Assembly: GCA_036172015.1 (NCBI GenBank)
Contig: JAVHSE010000061.1
Location: forward strand, 1 to 33,403
DNA from: UBA7396 sp036172015
GTDB lineage: Bacteria > Patescibacteriota > Gracilibacteria > BD1-5 > UBA6164
Length of the DNA stretch: 33,403 bases
Direction: 5' to 3'
The notes under the pieces are model-generated. The model saw only the letters and a program-made list of their open reading frames with translations. It had not been told where the DNA came from and made no database searches. A program made the position numbers and the translations under genes. Shown piece by piece: positions 19,362 through 28,659 of this stretch. Position 1 is the first letter of the stretch, and every line of letters begins with the position of its first letter.

Positions 19362-19832
19362 ATGAAAAATATGAAACCATCAAAATCAGCTTTTTCGATT
19401 ATTGAAATCATTATTTCAGCGAGTATACTCACCGTATGAGTTTTTTGAGTCTACAAACTTATATGAAATAATATGAATTATATAGCCAATAATGAAAATT
19501 TATTACAACTAAATATGTTATACAATCCTATGAGAGAATGTATCAAATCAATTTGATATAATTCACTATCTTGAAGTTATAATGTATGAAGTGGATTCTC
19601 TATCAATTTTTGAACTGATAATATGTGATGTTTTACTGGAACTTATAACAAAACTTACGATTTTTCATGAATTCTATTAGATAAAAATGAATATTTTTTG
19701 TATTCAAAAGTTCTCTCAAAAAATACGGATGAAATGAAATTAGAACTCAATATTTATAATCCCTTAAATGGATATTTATTTAATTCTTGAAGTGATAATG
19801 AGTGAAATCGATATCTCACAATTAAAAAATAA
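19362..19832 (+). CDS. Type IV pilin-like (pseudopilin) protein
   Basis: 156 residues. The N-terminus MKNMKPSKSAFSIIEIIISA followed by hydrophobic ILTVGVFGVYKLI is a class III prepilin signal: a short basic leader, then F-S-I-I-E with Glu at +5 of the mature protein. The residue before the cleavage site is Ala instead of the usual Gly. The rest looks like a small pseudopilin globular domain with two cysteines (MRECIKS, MGCFTG) that could form a disulfide. It starts 19 bases after the EAL gene, a plausible link between c-di-GMP and pili. Whether it is a minor pilin or part of a secretion or competence pseudopilus is unclear. Confidence 0.82.
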
Positions 19833-19854
19833 ACTCTATTTGATAAATACGAAA

Positions 19855-19891
19855 AAATAAGTATAAATATGCAGATTTATACTTATTTTTT
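19855..19891 (+). terminator. Intrinsic terminator
   Basis: 14-bp stem AAATAAGTATAAAT/ATTTATACTTATTT with a 6-base loop and a T-run; it closes the deaminase-tlyA-EAL-pilin chain. Confidence 0.8.
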
Positions 19892-19902
19892 AAAATAAAA
19901 AG

Positions 19903-21327
19903 ATGAAAAAAAATGAAAATTTAGAAAATATACTCGTTGAAAAACTCGTATTTTGAGGGAAATGATTTGCCAGACTCACATCAGAGAATAAAGATATTGA
20001 TGGAAAGGCTATTTTTATTAGTGGTGGAGTATTACCAGGAAGCAGAGTAAATTTAAGAATTTTAAAATCAAGAAAAGATTATATAGAAGCTCAATGTCAA
20101 GAAGTAATCAAAAAATCTCCTATTGAAACGAAACACCCAACGAATATATACTGAGATCAAGCTGGAAGTATGTGGGTAAATATTCCCTATGAAGAACAAT
20201 TAAAAATCAAAGCCTGACAAGTGATAGAATCACTGTTTCATATAGAAAAATTACAATCAAATTTAAATATTAAACCAATTGTTGTTTCACCATTAGTTGA
20301 TGGGTATAGAAATAAAATAGAATTTAGTTTTGGGAAATATATTTCAGCGAAAGAACATATGACTGAGCAATTCAATGTATGATTTCATAAACAAGGAGAA
20401 TTTTCTAAAATTCAAGATTTTGATGGTACTATCTTGATTTCTCCTCTCGCAAATAGTATTTATAAAGAAATAAAAGATTTTGCTAAAAACTCATGATATC
20501 CGGTATATGATCAATTTGATCAACAATGATTTTTTCGACATATTGTTCTCAGACAAGGATTTTTTACGAATCAAATTATGGTGATTTTTTCTATAAATCA
20601 TAAGTTTCCATGAGTGAAAAATCTCGATTTCATAAAAGATTTTTTCCAAGAACTTACCAAAAAATATCCAGAAATAAAATCTATTTATCTGAGTTTAAAT
20701 GATGGAAAAGCTGATACAGCTATTTGAGAATTAGAACTTATATATTGAGAAAAATGTATAGAAGAAAAACTCATGTGAATCACTTTTCATATCAGTCCAA
20801 AAAGTTTTTTTCAAACCAATTCTCACTGAGCAGAAAAACTCTATACTGAAGTTTTAAAACAAGTCGATCAAAAGAGTCTCAAAGATTTCACCGTTTTAGA
20901 TTTATACTGATGAACTGGTACGATTGGTATGGTATTTGCTTCTCATGCTAAAAAAGTCATGAGTGTAGAATTAATAGCTGATGCATCAAAAGATGGAAAA
21001 GAAAATGCTATCAAAAATGAAATAAAAAATATGGATTTTGTGAATGCAAAAGTAGAAGATTTTTTAGATGAGTATTTAAAATCAGGAGAAACAGCTGATT
21101 TACTGATTATTGATCCACCAAGAGTTGGAATGCATCCTTCAGCATTACCAAATATATTAAAATTTAAAACAAAAAATATCATTTATGTCAGTTGTAATCC
21201 TGCAACTTTATCAAGAGATTTAGCTTATATATTACAAAATAGTGATTATAAAATCATCTCAGTAACTCCAGTTGATATGTTTCCACATACCCATCATATC
21301 GAAATAATTGTAACATTAGAAAGATAA
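19903..21327 (+). CDS. RlmD/TrmA-type 23S rRNA or tRNA (uracil-5-)-methyltransferase
   Basis: 474 residues. It methylates C5 of a uridine in 23S rRNA or tRNA using SAM. An N-terminal TRAM-like beta barrel (VEKLVFGGKGFARL) is followed by the methyltransferase: FFQTNSHGAEKLY, DLYGGTGTIG, IDPPRVGMHP and the catalytic SCNPATLSRDL. The four cysteines that hold the 4Fe-4S cluster in RumA-type enzymes are missing: the segment HPTNIYGDQAGSMW stands where CPHFGxCGGCxxQ would be. So this is a cluster-free form, as also known in TrmA and some RlmCD proteins. A DUF167 gene starts 1 base after its stop. The exact target uridine cannot be told. Confidence 0.9.
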
Positions 21328-21328
21328 T

Positions 21329-21631
21329 ATGGAACCACAATTTCATGAGTGGAAATGAAATAATCTCCATCTCAATGTACTCGCAACCGCATGAGCAAAA
21401 CATGATACATTTTGAAAAATAGTATGAAATAAACTCAAAATTTCAGTAAAAAAAGCTCCTGAAAATGGTGAAGCAACCACCTATATGAAAAAATTTATTG
21501 CTGCCAGTTTTTGAGTCTCATTAAAAAATGTCGAACTTTTGTATTGAGAAACTTCTCCAAACAAAGCTTTTGTCATCAAAAATCCTCTCATCATTCCTGA
21601 AAAACTGAAAAATTATATACAACTTCCATAA
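21329..21631 (+). CDS. DUF167/YggU family protein
   Basis: 100 residues. The typical layout is LHLNVLATAGAKHDTFGKIV, then LKISVKKAPENGEATTYMKKF, then VELLYGETSPNKAFVIK, the conserved order V.P.AK...I..............V.A.P..GKAN......L in this family, with Glu-Ala where most have Lys-Ala-Asn. The family is universal and small, and its role is not settled. It begins one base after the methyltransferase stop and is probably co-expressed. Confidence 0.88.
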
Positions 21632-21639
21632 TTTTTTCT

Positions 21640-21666
21640 TTGTTTTTTCTTTTAGGTCTCTATAAT
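21640..21666 (+). promoter_or_regulatory. Promoter of the ABC exporter
   Basis: TTGTTT (21640-21645), a 15-base spacer and a perfect TATAAT (21661-21666); leader of about 42 bases to the ATG at 21715. Confidence 0.6.
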
Positions 21667-21714
21667 ATGAAATATTGTTTCATCAGCAGATCATATTTAT
21701 TAACTTTTGAAATT

Positions 21715-23478
21715 ATGACTTACTTTCAAACTCTCAAAAAATTAATACTTGATTTTAAGGTTTATGTTTGAAATTTTATATTTTATCTCATGCTCATAGT
21801 TGGAACTATAGTTACATTCGTAGCAAGTATAGAGCCATTTTTTGCAGCAAAATGAATTCAATATATCGAAAATTATATAAAAACTTGAATATTAGATACG
21901 AGCACTTTATATATATTTTTTGCTATTTGGATTTGATATATCATCATAAATGCAGCTCTGAGATTTTATCATAGATTTTATCTCATTGATGTAAATGCTC
22001 TTAAATACTATGTAGAAAAATCTCAAATCTATAAAGATAAAATACTCAATGTGAGTCAATGAGTGTATTTGGAAAAGAAATGATGAACTTTTTATAAAAT
22101 AATTGATAGATGAGTAGAAAGTATTTTCTCAGTAATTTTTATATTTTTTCTTGAAATATGAGTTTCTCTTATCAGTTTAGTATTTATTAGTATTGTCATA
22201 CTTTTTATTAGCCCAAAACTTGCTGGAGCTACTCTTGCTGTTGTTCCAATATTTATCTATATGTGATATTATTTCAATGGAAAAACCAGAAAATCCCAAG
22301 AAGCTATTCATAAAAAATGGGAAAGTTTTTTTGGATTTTTATGAGATTATGTTACGAATCTCACTCTCGTAAAAACTCTTACATTTGAAAAAAAAGCAGC
22401 TGAAGAACTCAATACTCTTCAAAGAGAGACTCTTGATTTACAAATCCCTCTTTCAAAAAAATGGTGAATTGCCGATATTTATACCAATTTCATGATTAAC
22501 ATCTCAAGATTATTTGTACTTCTTACTGGAATATTTCTTATAAAATCTGGAGAAATAGACTTTGCAACATTATTTTTATTTTTTAGTTATATTGGATATA
22601 TTTACTTCCCTATTTCATTTATTTTTTGAAGTCTAAAAAATCTCCAAAAAAACCTTGAATCTATTAAAAAACTCTATGAAGAATTTGATACTATTCCTCA
22701 AGATAATGATTTCGAGTGAGCAAAAGATATCATTACACTCAAATGAAAAATAGAGTTTAAAAATGTATGTTTTTCCTATAAACATGATGATGAAAAAGAA
22801 GTACTCAAACATATAGACTTTATCATAAATCCTGGAGAAAAAATAGCATTGGTTGGTGCAACTGGAAGTGGAAAATCAACTATTACCAGTTTACTTTTGA
22901 GATTTTGGGAAATTAATAAAGGTTATATTTATCTTGATGGAGTTGATACAAAAAAACTTACCAAATTATCTCTGAGAAAACATATTGGTATTGTTATGCA
23001 AGATAATAGTTTATTCAATACAAGCATAAAAAATAATCTCCTGTATGCAAAAAGTAATGCCACTGATGCAGAAATCACCAACTGTCTCAAAAAAGCAAAA
23101 GCTGATTTTGTTTTTGAACAAAAAGAATGAATTAACACAGAAATCTGAGAAAGATGACTCAAACTTTCATGATGAGAAAAACAAAGACTCAATATTGCCA
23201 GAATTATTCTAAAAAATCCTGAAATATTAGTACTCGATGAAGCCACTTCAGCACTCGATAATAAAACAGAAATAGAAATTCAAAAATCACTCGATGAACT
23301 GATTGCTGGGAAAACTTCCCTCATCATCGCACATAGATTATCTACTATAAAAAAGGTCGATAGAATATTCGTTCTTGAAAATGGACAAATCATAGAAACT
23401 GGAAATTACGAAGAACTTCTTGCGAAAAAATGAAAGTTTTTTGAGTTGGCGAATCCTGATAAAATGGTGATGAATTAA
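21715..23478 (+). CDS. ABC exporter, fused membrane and ATPase domains (MsbA/MdlB type)
   Basis: 587 residues, the normal length of a half-transporter that works as a dimer. The N-terminal six-helix membrane domain (about 15-330) has hydrophobic spans such as FIFYLMLIVGTIVTFVAS. The nucleotide-binding domain has Walker A GATGSGKST, Q-loop VMQDN, signature LSGGEKQR, Walker B ILVLDEATSALD and switch IAHR. Both glycines of LSGG are UGA codons, whereas the Walker A glycines are GGN. Members export lipids, peptides or drugs; the substrate is not deducible. It is monocistronic, with its own promoter and terminator. Confidence 0.93.
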
Positions 23479-23517
23479 AAAACTCTCAATTTTAAAAAAT
23501 AAAATTGAGAGTTTTTT
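23477..23517. terminator. Bidirectional intrinsic terminator
   Basis: Perfect 18-bp arms (AAAAAACTCTCAATTTTA and its complement) with a 5-base loop, between the convergent ABC exporter and the Clp-like gene. Confidence 0.9.
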
Positions 23518-23522
23518 AAAAA

Positions 23523-25238
23523 TTAATACTTTTCAACCATAAGTTTTCTAATAAAATAAGACACTTTTTTTACTTGCATCTGCGATAAATCTTCTATATT
23601 CAATATTTGTTTTAAAATATGAAATATTCTTTTTGTGGAAACAAATAAAAATGCTTTTTGATCATATTTACTGGTATTATGAAGAGTAGCCATTTTTCTT
23701 TCTATGATTTTTATAATAGTCCTTTCATCAAAAGGAAAAAATAATTCTCCACTTGGATCACCATTTCATAATATTTCAAAATCACGAATAAATTCTAATT
23801 GTTGAATTTGTTCTACATAAGCTCTATTTTGAAGTGATGATATATCAATTTGAGTCAATCAAAATGACTTCAAAGTATCTGAATAAATTTTTAATTCATC
23901 CCCCATTTCAATATCTCATTCTAAATTTAAGGAAAATATTTCTACATAAGCTGAAATATTTGCATATATAGATCTGAGTTTATCAAGAGATAATTTTTCA
24001 GATATATCTGGTGAAGTCAAAAGAAGTTGATTTTGTTCTGGATATGATATTTTTGAATCCATTAAAATAAAGTATTGAAATTGTTTTTTTTCATCAATAT
24101 CAATTCAAATAATAATTTTTCCTGTCATTTCAAAATATTTTTTAAATCCATCTGAATGCAATATTCTATTGATATATTTTTTAATAGAATTATTAAACTC
24201 TCTCACCAATTCTCTCGCTCATTTCTCTTTTGAATATCATTTTTTAAATATATTTTCATACACATCTGGTGATAATTCTATTTGAATATTGGACTGTTGA
24301 AAATATTTGAGTAAAAAATTATTAAAATTATTGAGTTGTATATCAATAATTTCTTTACTTTCATCTTCTGTCAATTCTTCAAATTCAATAAAATTATGGA
24401 TTCTTCCAATAAATTCTGGTGAAAATTTGTTTCGTAAAGATTTTTTAAAATTTTTTTGTTTATCAGATTCGTCAACACCAAGTGATTGTGTAAATCCCAT
24501 GGGATTTTTTTCTTTCAATTCAGCTAATTCATTTTGTCATAAATTGGAAGTAAAAATAATCAAAGAATTCTGTAAATTTACCACTTCTCCATTTGACAAA
24601 GTAATGATTCACTCATCAAGTAAAGCGAGTAATTGTTGTAATACTTCATTATGTGCTTTTTCAATTTCATCAAATAATAGAATATTAAACCACGGCATTT
24701 TATTCAAAATTGGATGAAGTTTTCATGTTTTTTTTGCTATATCATAAGCCAAAGGAACTGTTTTTTGAGTAATCGGTAAATTATCTCCGTATCCTATGTA
24801 TCATTTTGGAGATCAAAATAAATTTCCTGCTGTATATCTATCAGCATAATTTTCACAATTGATTTTAATAATTCCATTTCTATCTCAAAATAAAGCATGT
24901 GCTAATGATTTTATAATTTCTGTTTTTCCAACTCCAGTTGGTCAGTGAAAAAAACATACTCACAAAGGTCATTTTGATTCTCAAATATTCAAAATACTAC
25001 TGAGAACTAATTCAGCTAAATATTCTTTTGCCTGATTTTGCCCCACAATATCTTCATCAAAAGATTTTCTGAGTTCTCATAAAAATGAATGATTTAAATC
25101 AATATCTAAAGGAATACAAAATTTTGTTTTATATTTATTTCTAAAATATCCTATTTTTTCACTTCATTCATTTCATGTACTTTCATTTCCGTTTTCTAAT
25201 ATATGTAAAGCAAGTGGGTATGTTTCTCAGTTGTTCAT
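23523..25238 (-). CDS. ClpC/ClpA-like AAA+ ATPase with a single D2-type module
   Basis: 571 residues, shorter than two-module ClpB/ClpC (about 800 or more). Motifs: Walker A GPTGVGKT (99-106), Walker B ILLFDEIEKAH (about 188), sensor 1 TSNLGQ, a loop NPMGFTQS at the place of the IGF/VGF loop that docks ClpA/C/X on ClpP, and the arginine-finger region RNKFSPEFIGRIHNF. A D2 small domain follows (YSKEKGARELVREF), then about 200 residues with no recognised family. There is no N-domain, D1 module or zinc domain. It probably unfolds proteins for ClpP or acts as a disaggregase; no clpP is in the window. Its promoter lies directly behind the RNB gene. Confidence 0.85.
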
Positions 25239-25268
25239 AATAATAGTGTATTAAAATATAAGTTATTG

Positions 25269-25296
25269 TTTATAATGGTTATAAATATTTTGTCAA
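25269..25296 (-). promoter_or_regulatory. Promoter of the Clp-like gene
   Basis: On the minus strand a perfect TTGACA (25296-25291), a 16-base spacer and TATAAA (25274-25269), beginning right after the RNB stop codon. Confidence 0.65.
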
Positions 25297-26829
25297 TTAT
25301 TTTTCACAAAAATGATGAATTATCTTTCTGAGAGTCTTATTTCTCATCATTCAAACAGCATCTTCTTTTTCAATTTTCCCATAATTGATTGATGATTTAA
25401 AGAGTTTATTCCCCTGAAATACAACAGTAATACTGAATTGATTTCCTTCTTCTTTTTCAAGAATATCAAATAAATAGAGAGTATCTGAATTTAAAATTTT
25501 TGTGACACTCAAGAGTGATAAAACTGCTTTTGCTTTGAATTTTCTATCATCCAAAAGTGCTTTTTTTAAATATTTTTTTATTTCTTCATTTCCAGAAACT
25601 AAAAGTACTCATATAGCCCAAGCCCAGTTTGATTTTTCTCCATTTTCTAAATCATGAATTATTTCGTTTGCTACATTTGTTGGTATTTTTTTGCCACTTC
25701 ATACGGTATCACGAATATTTTGAGTAAAGTCAGAAATATTGAGTTCGTCTCATTTTGTTTTTTTGAGTTTAGAAATAAGTTTTTTTCATCTTATCTCTCC
25801 ATCTGCATCTTTTCATAAAATATCTATTACCGTTCTTGAAAAATTTATATATTCTGCCATATCTCAAATTTCTCACAATAAGTATGGTTCTTTTTCTCAC
25901 CTTAAATGAACGAGTTTTAATACTCTATGAACTATCATATCACTATATCTTCTTATTGGTGAAGTGAAATGAGTATAGGTAGAAAGAGCTAATCCAGCAT
26001 GATTTCAAACTGCATTGTGATAATAAGCTCTTTCATCACAAGATTTATGAAGTCTAAATATTGAATTATATCCATTTTTTACTCCGATCATGGCTGAGGT
26101 AATATTTGCAAGCACCATAAATTCTTCAATAATTGTCGTTGGAATTGCTTTATGTCAAGAATATTTTTTCTCTGATTTTTTTCATAATACTAATTGTCTA
26201 TCGGATTCATCATACTCCATATTTGCTCAATCCATTTTTCTCATTGCTCTTCTTTTTTGTGCTATTTCATACATCAATTGCAATGTTGTATGATTTTCAC
26301 TTTCAGGATTCAGATAATCATCAACAAAGTTTTCATAATCATATCTTTTTTTATTTTTAAATATTGACTCAAAGACTTGAAAATCAACAATATTTGTATT
26401 TTCATCAAGTTCTATTTGTAAACTGAGTGTTAATTTTTCACCATTTTCATTGAGAGATAAAAGATTTTGAGATAATATCGGAGGAAACATATTGAGTACT
26501 CATTCTCATCTATAAATACTCGTTGTTCTTTTTAATGCTTCGATATCAAGTGGAGTATATATTGGAACAGCTTCAGTTACATCACTAATATGTACAAACA
26601 CTACATATCATTTAGTAGTTTTTTCTCCCCAAATAGCATCATCAAGATCAAGAGATTCTATTCCATCAATACTAATTCATTCTTGATATTTTCTGCTCAC
26701 AGCTTGATCATTGATTCCATTTTTTTCAATCAATCTTGCTTGATTGAGAGCATAAGGAGAGTATTCTACTCGAATAATCCCATGATTATGATTTTCTCAT
26801 GAAATATATTGTAAAATATTTGACTGCAT
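25297..26829 (-). CDS. RNB-domain 3'-5' exoribonuclease (RNase II/R family) with dsRBD-like tail
   Basis: 510 residues. The RNB catalytic domain starts almost at once: SIDGIESLDLDDA (about 51-63) carries the metal-binding aspartates. FPPILSQNLLSLNENGEKL and the end motif STYTHFTSPIRRYSDMIVHR (about 300) are classical. The cold-shock domains normally before RNB and the S1 domain after it are not visible, so it is much shorter than RNase R (about 700-800). The last 80 residues (FSITVVFQGNKLFKSSINYG and then KIEKEDAVGMMRNKTLRKI) resemble a double-stranded RNA-binding fold. It would degrade RNA from the 3' end. The dsRBD idea is an inference from pattern only. Confidence 0.88.
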
Positions 26830-26866
26830 AAAAATAATTGGTTACCAAAATAAAAAATAAGAATTA

Positions 26867-26894
26867 TTTATATATAAAATATTATTATTGTCAA
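26867..26894 (-). promoter_or_regulatory. Promoter of the RNB ribonuclease gene
   Basis: On the minus strand a perfect TTGACA (26894-26889), a 16-base spacer and TATAAA (26872-26867); leader of about 30 bases. Confidence 0.65.
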
Positions 26895-26919
26895 TTTGTT
26901 CTTTTTTTTTATTTTTAGA

Positions 26920-26956
26920 GTACAAAAAAGAAGCTAAAATATTTTAGCTTCTTTTC
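26920..26956 (-). terminator. Intrinsic terminator after the tRNA-Leu pair
   Basis: 15-bp palindrome AAAAGAAGCTAAAAT with its complement (26926-26955), followed on the minus strand by TTTTTT counting the stem edge; 12 bases after the tRNA-Leu(GAG) end. Confidence 0.8.
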
Positions 26957-26967
26957 ATTTTTGTATA

Positions 26968-27052
26968 TGGTGCCCGAAATGAGACTCGAACTCACACACC
27001 TTTCGGCATACGAACCTCAATCGTACGTGTCTACCAATTCCACCATCCGGGC
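26968..27052 (-). tRNA. tRNA-Leu (anticodon GAG)
   Basis: 85 bases including an encoded CCA. The acceptor stem GCCCGGA/TTCGGGC closes with one G-U pair; the discriminator is A. The anticodon arm TACGA-TTGAGGT-TCGTA gives GAG, reading CUC/CUU, and CTC is a common Leu codon in this window. A variable arm and the GAGTTCGAGTCTC T-arm are present. It lies 13 bases after tRNA-Leu(CAA). Confidence 0.93.
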
Positions 27053-27065
27053 AAATATAATTTTT

Positions 27066-27150
27066 TGGTGCCTCGAGCGAGAATCGAACTCGCACTTCTC
27101 GCGAAACGGGATTTTGAGTCCCGCGTGTCTACCAATTCCACCATCGAGGC
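27066..27150 (-). tRNA. tRNA-Leu (anticodon CAA)
   Basis: 85 bases with encoded CCA. The acceptor stem GCCTCGA/TCGAGGC is perfect. The anticodon arm CGGGA-CTCAAAA-TCCCG gives CAA, reading UUG. A variable arm TTCGCGAGAAG and a normal T-arm GAGTTCGATTCTC follow. It is the first gene of the two-tRNA transcript. Confidence 0.93.
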
Positions 27151-27152
27151 TT

Positions 27153-27183
27153 TTTGACGAAGTGTGGTATTTGACGAAGTGTG
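27153..27183. repeat. Tandem 14-bp repeat in the tRNA leader
   Basis: TTTGACGAAGTGTG occurs at 27153-27166 and again at 27170-27183, period 17. It fills the stretch between the predicted tRNA promoter and the 5' end of tRNA-Leu(CAA). Confidence 0.8.
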
Positions 27184-27186
27184 ATA

Positions 27187-27213
27187 ATTATATAGAAAAC
27201 TTTTTATTTGCAA
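27187..27213 (-). promoter_or_regulatory. Promoter of the tRNA-Leu pair
   Basis: On the minus strand TTGCAA (27213-27208), a 15-base spacer and a perfect TATAAT (27192-27187), just behind the stop of the 27217 gene. Predicted leader about 30 bases. Confidence 0.6.
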
Positions 27214-27216
27214 ATT

Positions 27217-27747
27217 TTATTTTGTAGCTTCCGTTTCATTATTTTTTACTCTCTCTTCATAGTTTTTATATGCTTCCTGATTTTCAGATATTTTTACTTT
27301 TCAAAGTTTTATTTCTCATTTATTTCATTTTATAAATGAAATATTTAAATAATATCATTTTTCATTTAATTTATATTTATCTAAATCTGGTCTAATAATA
27401 AATGCTGCTAAATCAGAAAATATAGTTTGCTCTAATTCATTTCTAATACTTGAACTTAATGGTATTGGAAATGAGGTTTGAGTGATATCTCATCTAAATA
27501 GAGGAATAAAATAGGAAATAATATTTTTTTCCATAATTTTTAAACCATTTTTTAATTTTTTTAATTCTTCTTTCGTAGGTTTAGTAGCCTTTATTATTTC
27601 ACTTAAATATGAGAGCTCGTCTAATCCATTTTCATATCTATATATCGTGGCATCATAAGATCAATTTTGATTTTCTATAAAAAAACTCGTAAGAGTTTTT
27701 TCAAAATTTGATGTATCTTGATTCAGTAATTCTCAATTTTTTGTCAT
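27217..27747 (-). CDS. Hypothetical protein, third gene of an unknown operon
   Basis: 176 residues, not recognised. Mostly helical in the first half (DELSYLSEIIKATKPTKEEL) and beta-rich in the second (GYYLNISFIKGNKGEIKLGK), ending in a charged helix. No signal, membrane segment or cysteine. It starts 4 bases after the stop of the 27752 gene, so the two are translationally linked. No terminator separates it from the tRNA promoter, so some transcription may run into the tRNAs. Confidence 0.7.
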
Positions 27748-27751
27748 ATTA

Positions 27752-28249
27752 TTATATATTAAAATTCATAGCCATAGTTTCTGATTTTGGTAATTCTTCT
27801 CGATTGGTAGTAACATATCATTGAATTGCGGATCTTAACTGACCAGTTTGGAGTGTATTTGTTAAAAAAATTGATTTTGATCACAAAAGTTCAGTTATAT
27901 CTTTTTGTATATCTCACATTTTTTCTCTGTTTCATGAATCATATATATCTTTTTTTTCTTGAATAAGAGTATTAAAATCTTGTATAACAGCTCTTACTTG
28001 TTTTAAAAGCATTGTTTTCTGAGATTCTCAAATTTGAAATACACCCTTATCAATAAGTCACCCTACATTAAAAAATCATCCTACATTATAAGTTTCATCT
28101 ATTTTTTTATTTAATGCGATGATTTTATTTGTAACAATATCTTTGAGCTCTTGATTGAGAACAACACAATTAGTTGTTAATTTTAAACTTTCTTTTTTTC
28201 AAAAATCTTTTTCATTCACTGATATGTATTCTTTTACTTCTGGTGCCAT
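27752..28249 (-). CDS. Hypothetical coiled-coil protein, second gene of an unknown operon
   Basis: 165 residues, not recognised. Long amphipathic helices dominate (LNQELKDIVTNKIIALNKKI, MLLKQVRAVIQDFNTLIQEK), interrupted by a glycine-rich turn (NVGGFFNVGGLIDKG), where two Gly-Gly pairs are GGA-UGA or GGG-UGA. That helix-GG-helix layout could be a small amphipathic or membrane-touching hairpin. The single cysteine is near residue 28. It lies 9 bases after the 28259 gene. Confidence 0.7.
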
Positions 28250-28258
28250 ATACTTAAA

Positions 28259-28522
28259 TTAAAAATTAAAATTTTCTATAGTAAAATTTTCTATCGTTTT
28301 TTCTAGAGTTTCATCAAGATCATTATTTATTTTATCTAATTGTTTAATAAATTCTATATCAATAATATTTTGTGTTGTATAATATTTTTCTAACTTCCAA
28401 ATTATTTCATCTATTTCTCATTTATTTTTATGTAATAATTCTTGTTGGATCAGAGTTATTTTTTCTTGGATTAATCAAATTCCAATCAAAAGTTTCAGTA
28501 TATAAGTTATTTTTTCTTCCAT
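28259..28522 (-). CDS. Small coiled-coil protein, first gene of an unknown operon
   Basis: 87 residues, almost wholly helical, with a heptad pattern (ITYILKLLIGIGLIQEKITL, EIDEIIWKLEKYYTTQN, IKQLDKINNDLDETLEKTIE) and no catalytic motif. Codons are ordinary for the window, with UGA-Gly at 17 and 32 or so. It begins the three-gene operon, divergent from radA. With the two following helical proteins it could form a complex, but this is inference from order only. Confidence 0.65.
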
Positions 28523-28599
28523 ATTTTGAAATAAAAATTATTTTGTATATTTCTATTGATAATTAAACCATATTTTAAAACAAAAAGCAAATTTTCGCT

Positions 28600-28626
28600 T
28601 TGTTTTTTAAAAAAATTTCATACAAT
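28600..28626 (+). promoter_or_regulatory. Promoter of radA
   Basis: TTGTTT (28600-28605), a 15-base spacer and TACAAT (28621-28626); leader about 27 bases. A few bases upstream lies an imperfect hairpin built on AAAGC/GCTTT. Confidence 0.5.
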
Positions 28627-28659
28627 AAGAAAAAATAATATTTTATAAATATACTAGGT

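Noticed and set aside
26961..27227. Open frames on both strands across 26961-27227
   Set aside because: They cover the two tRNA-Leu genes and their leader; the cloverleafs explain the sequence.
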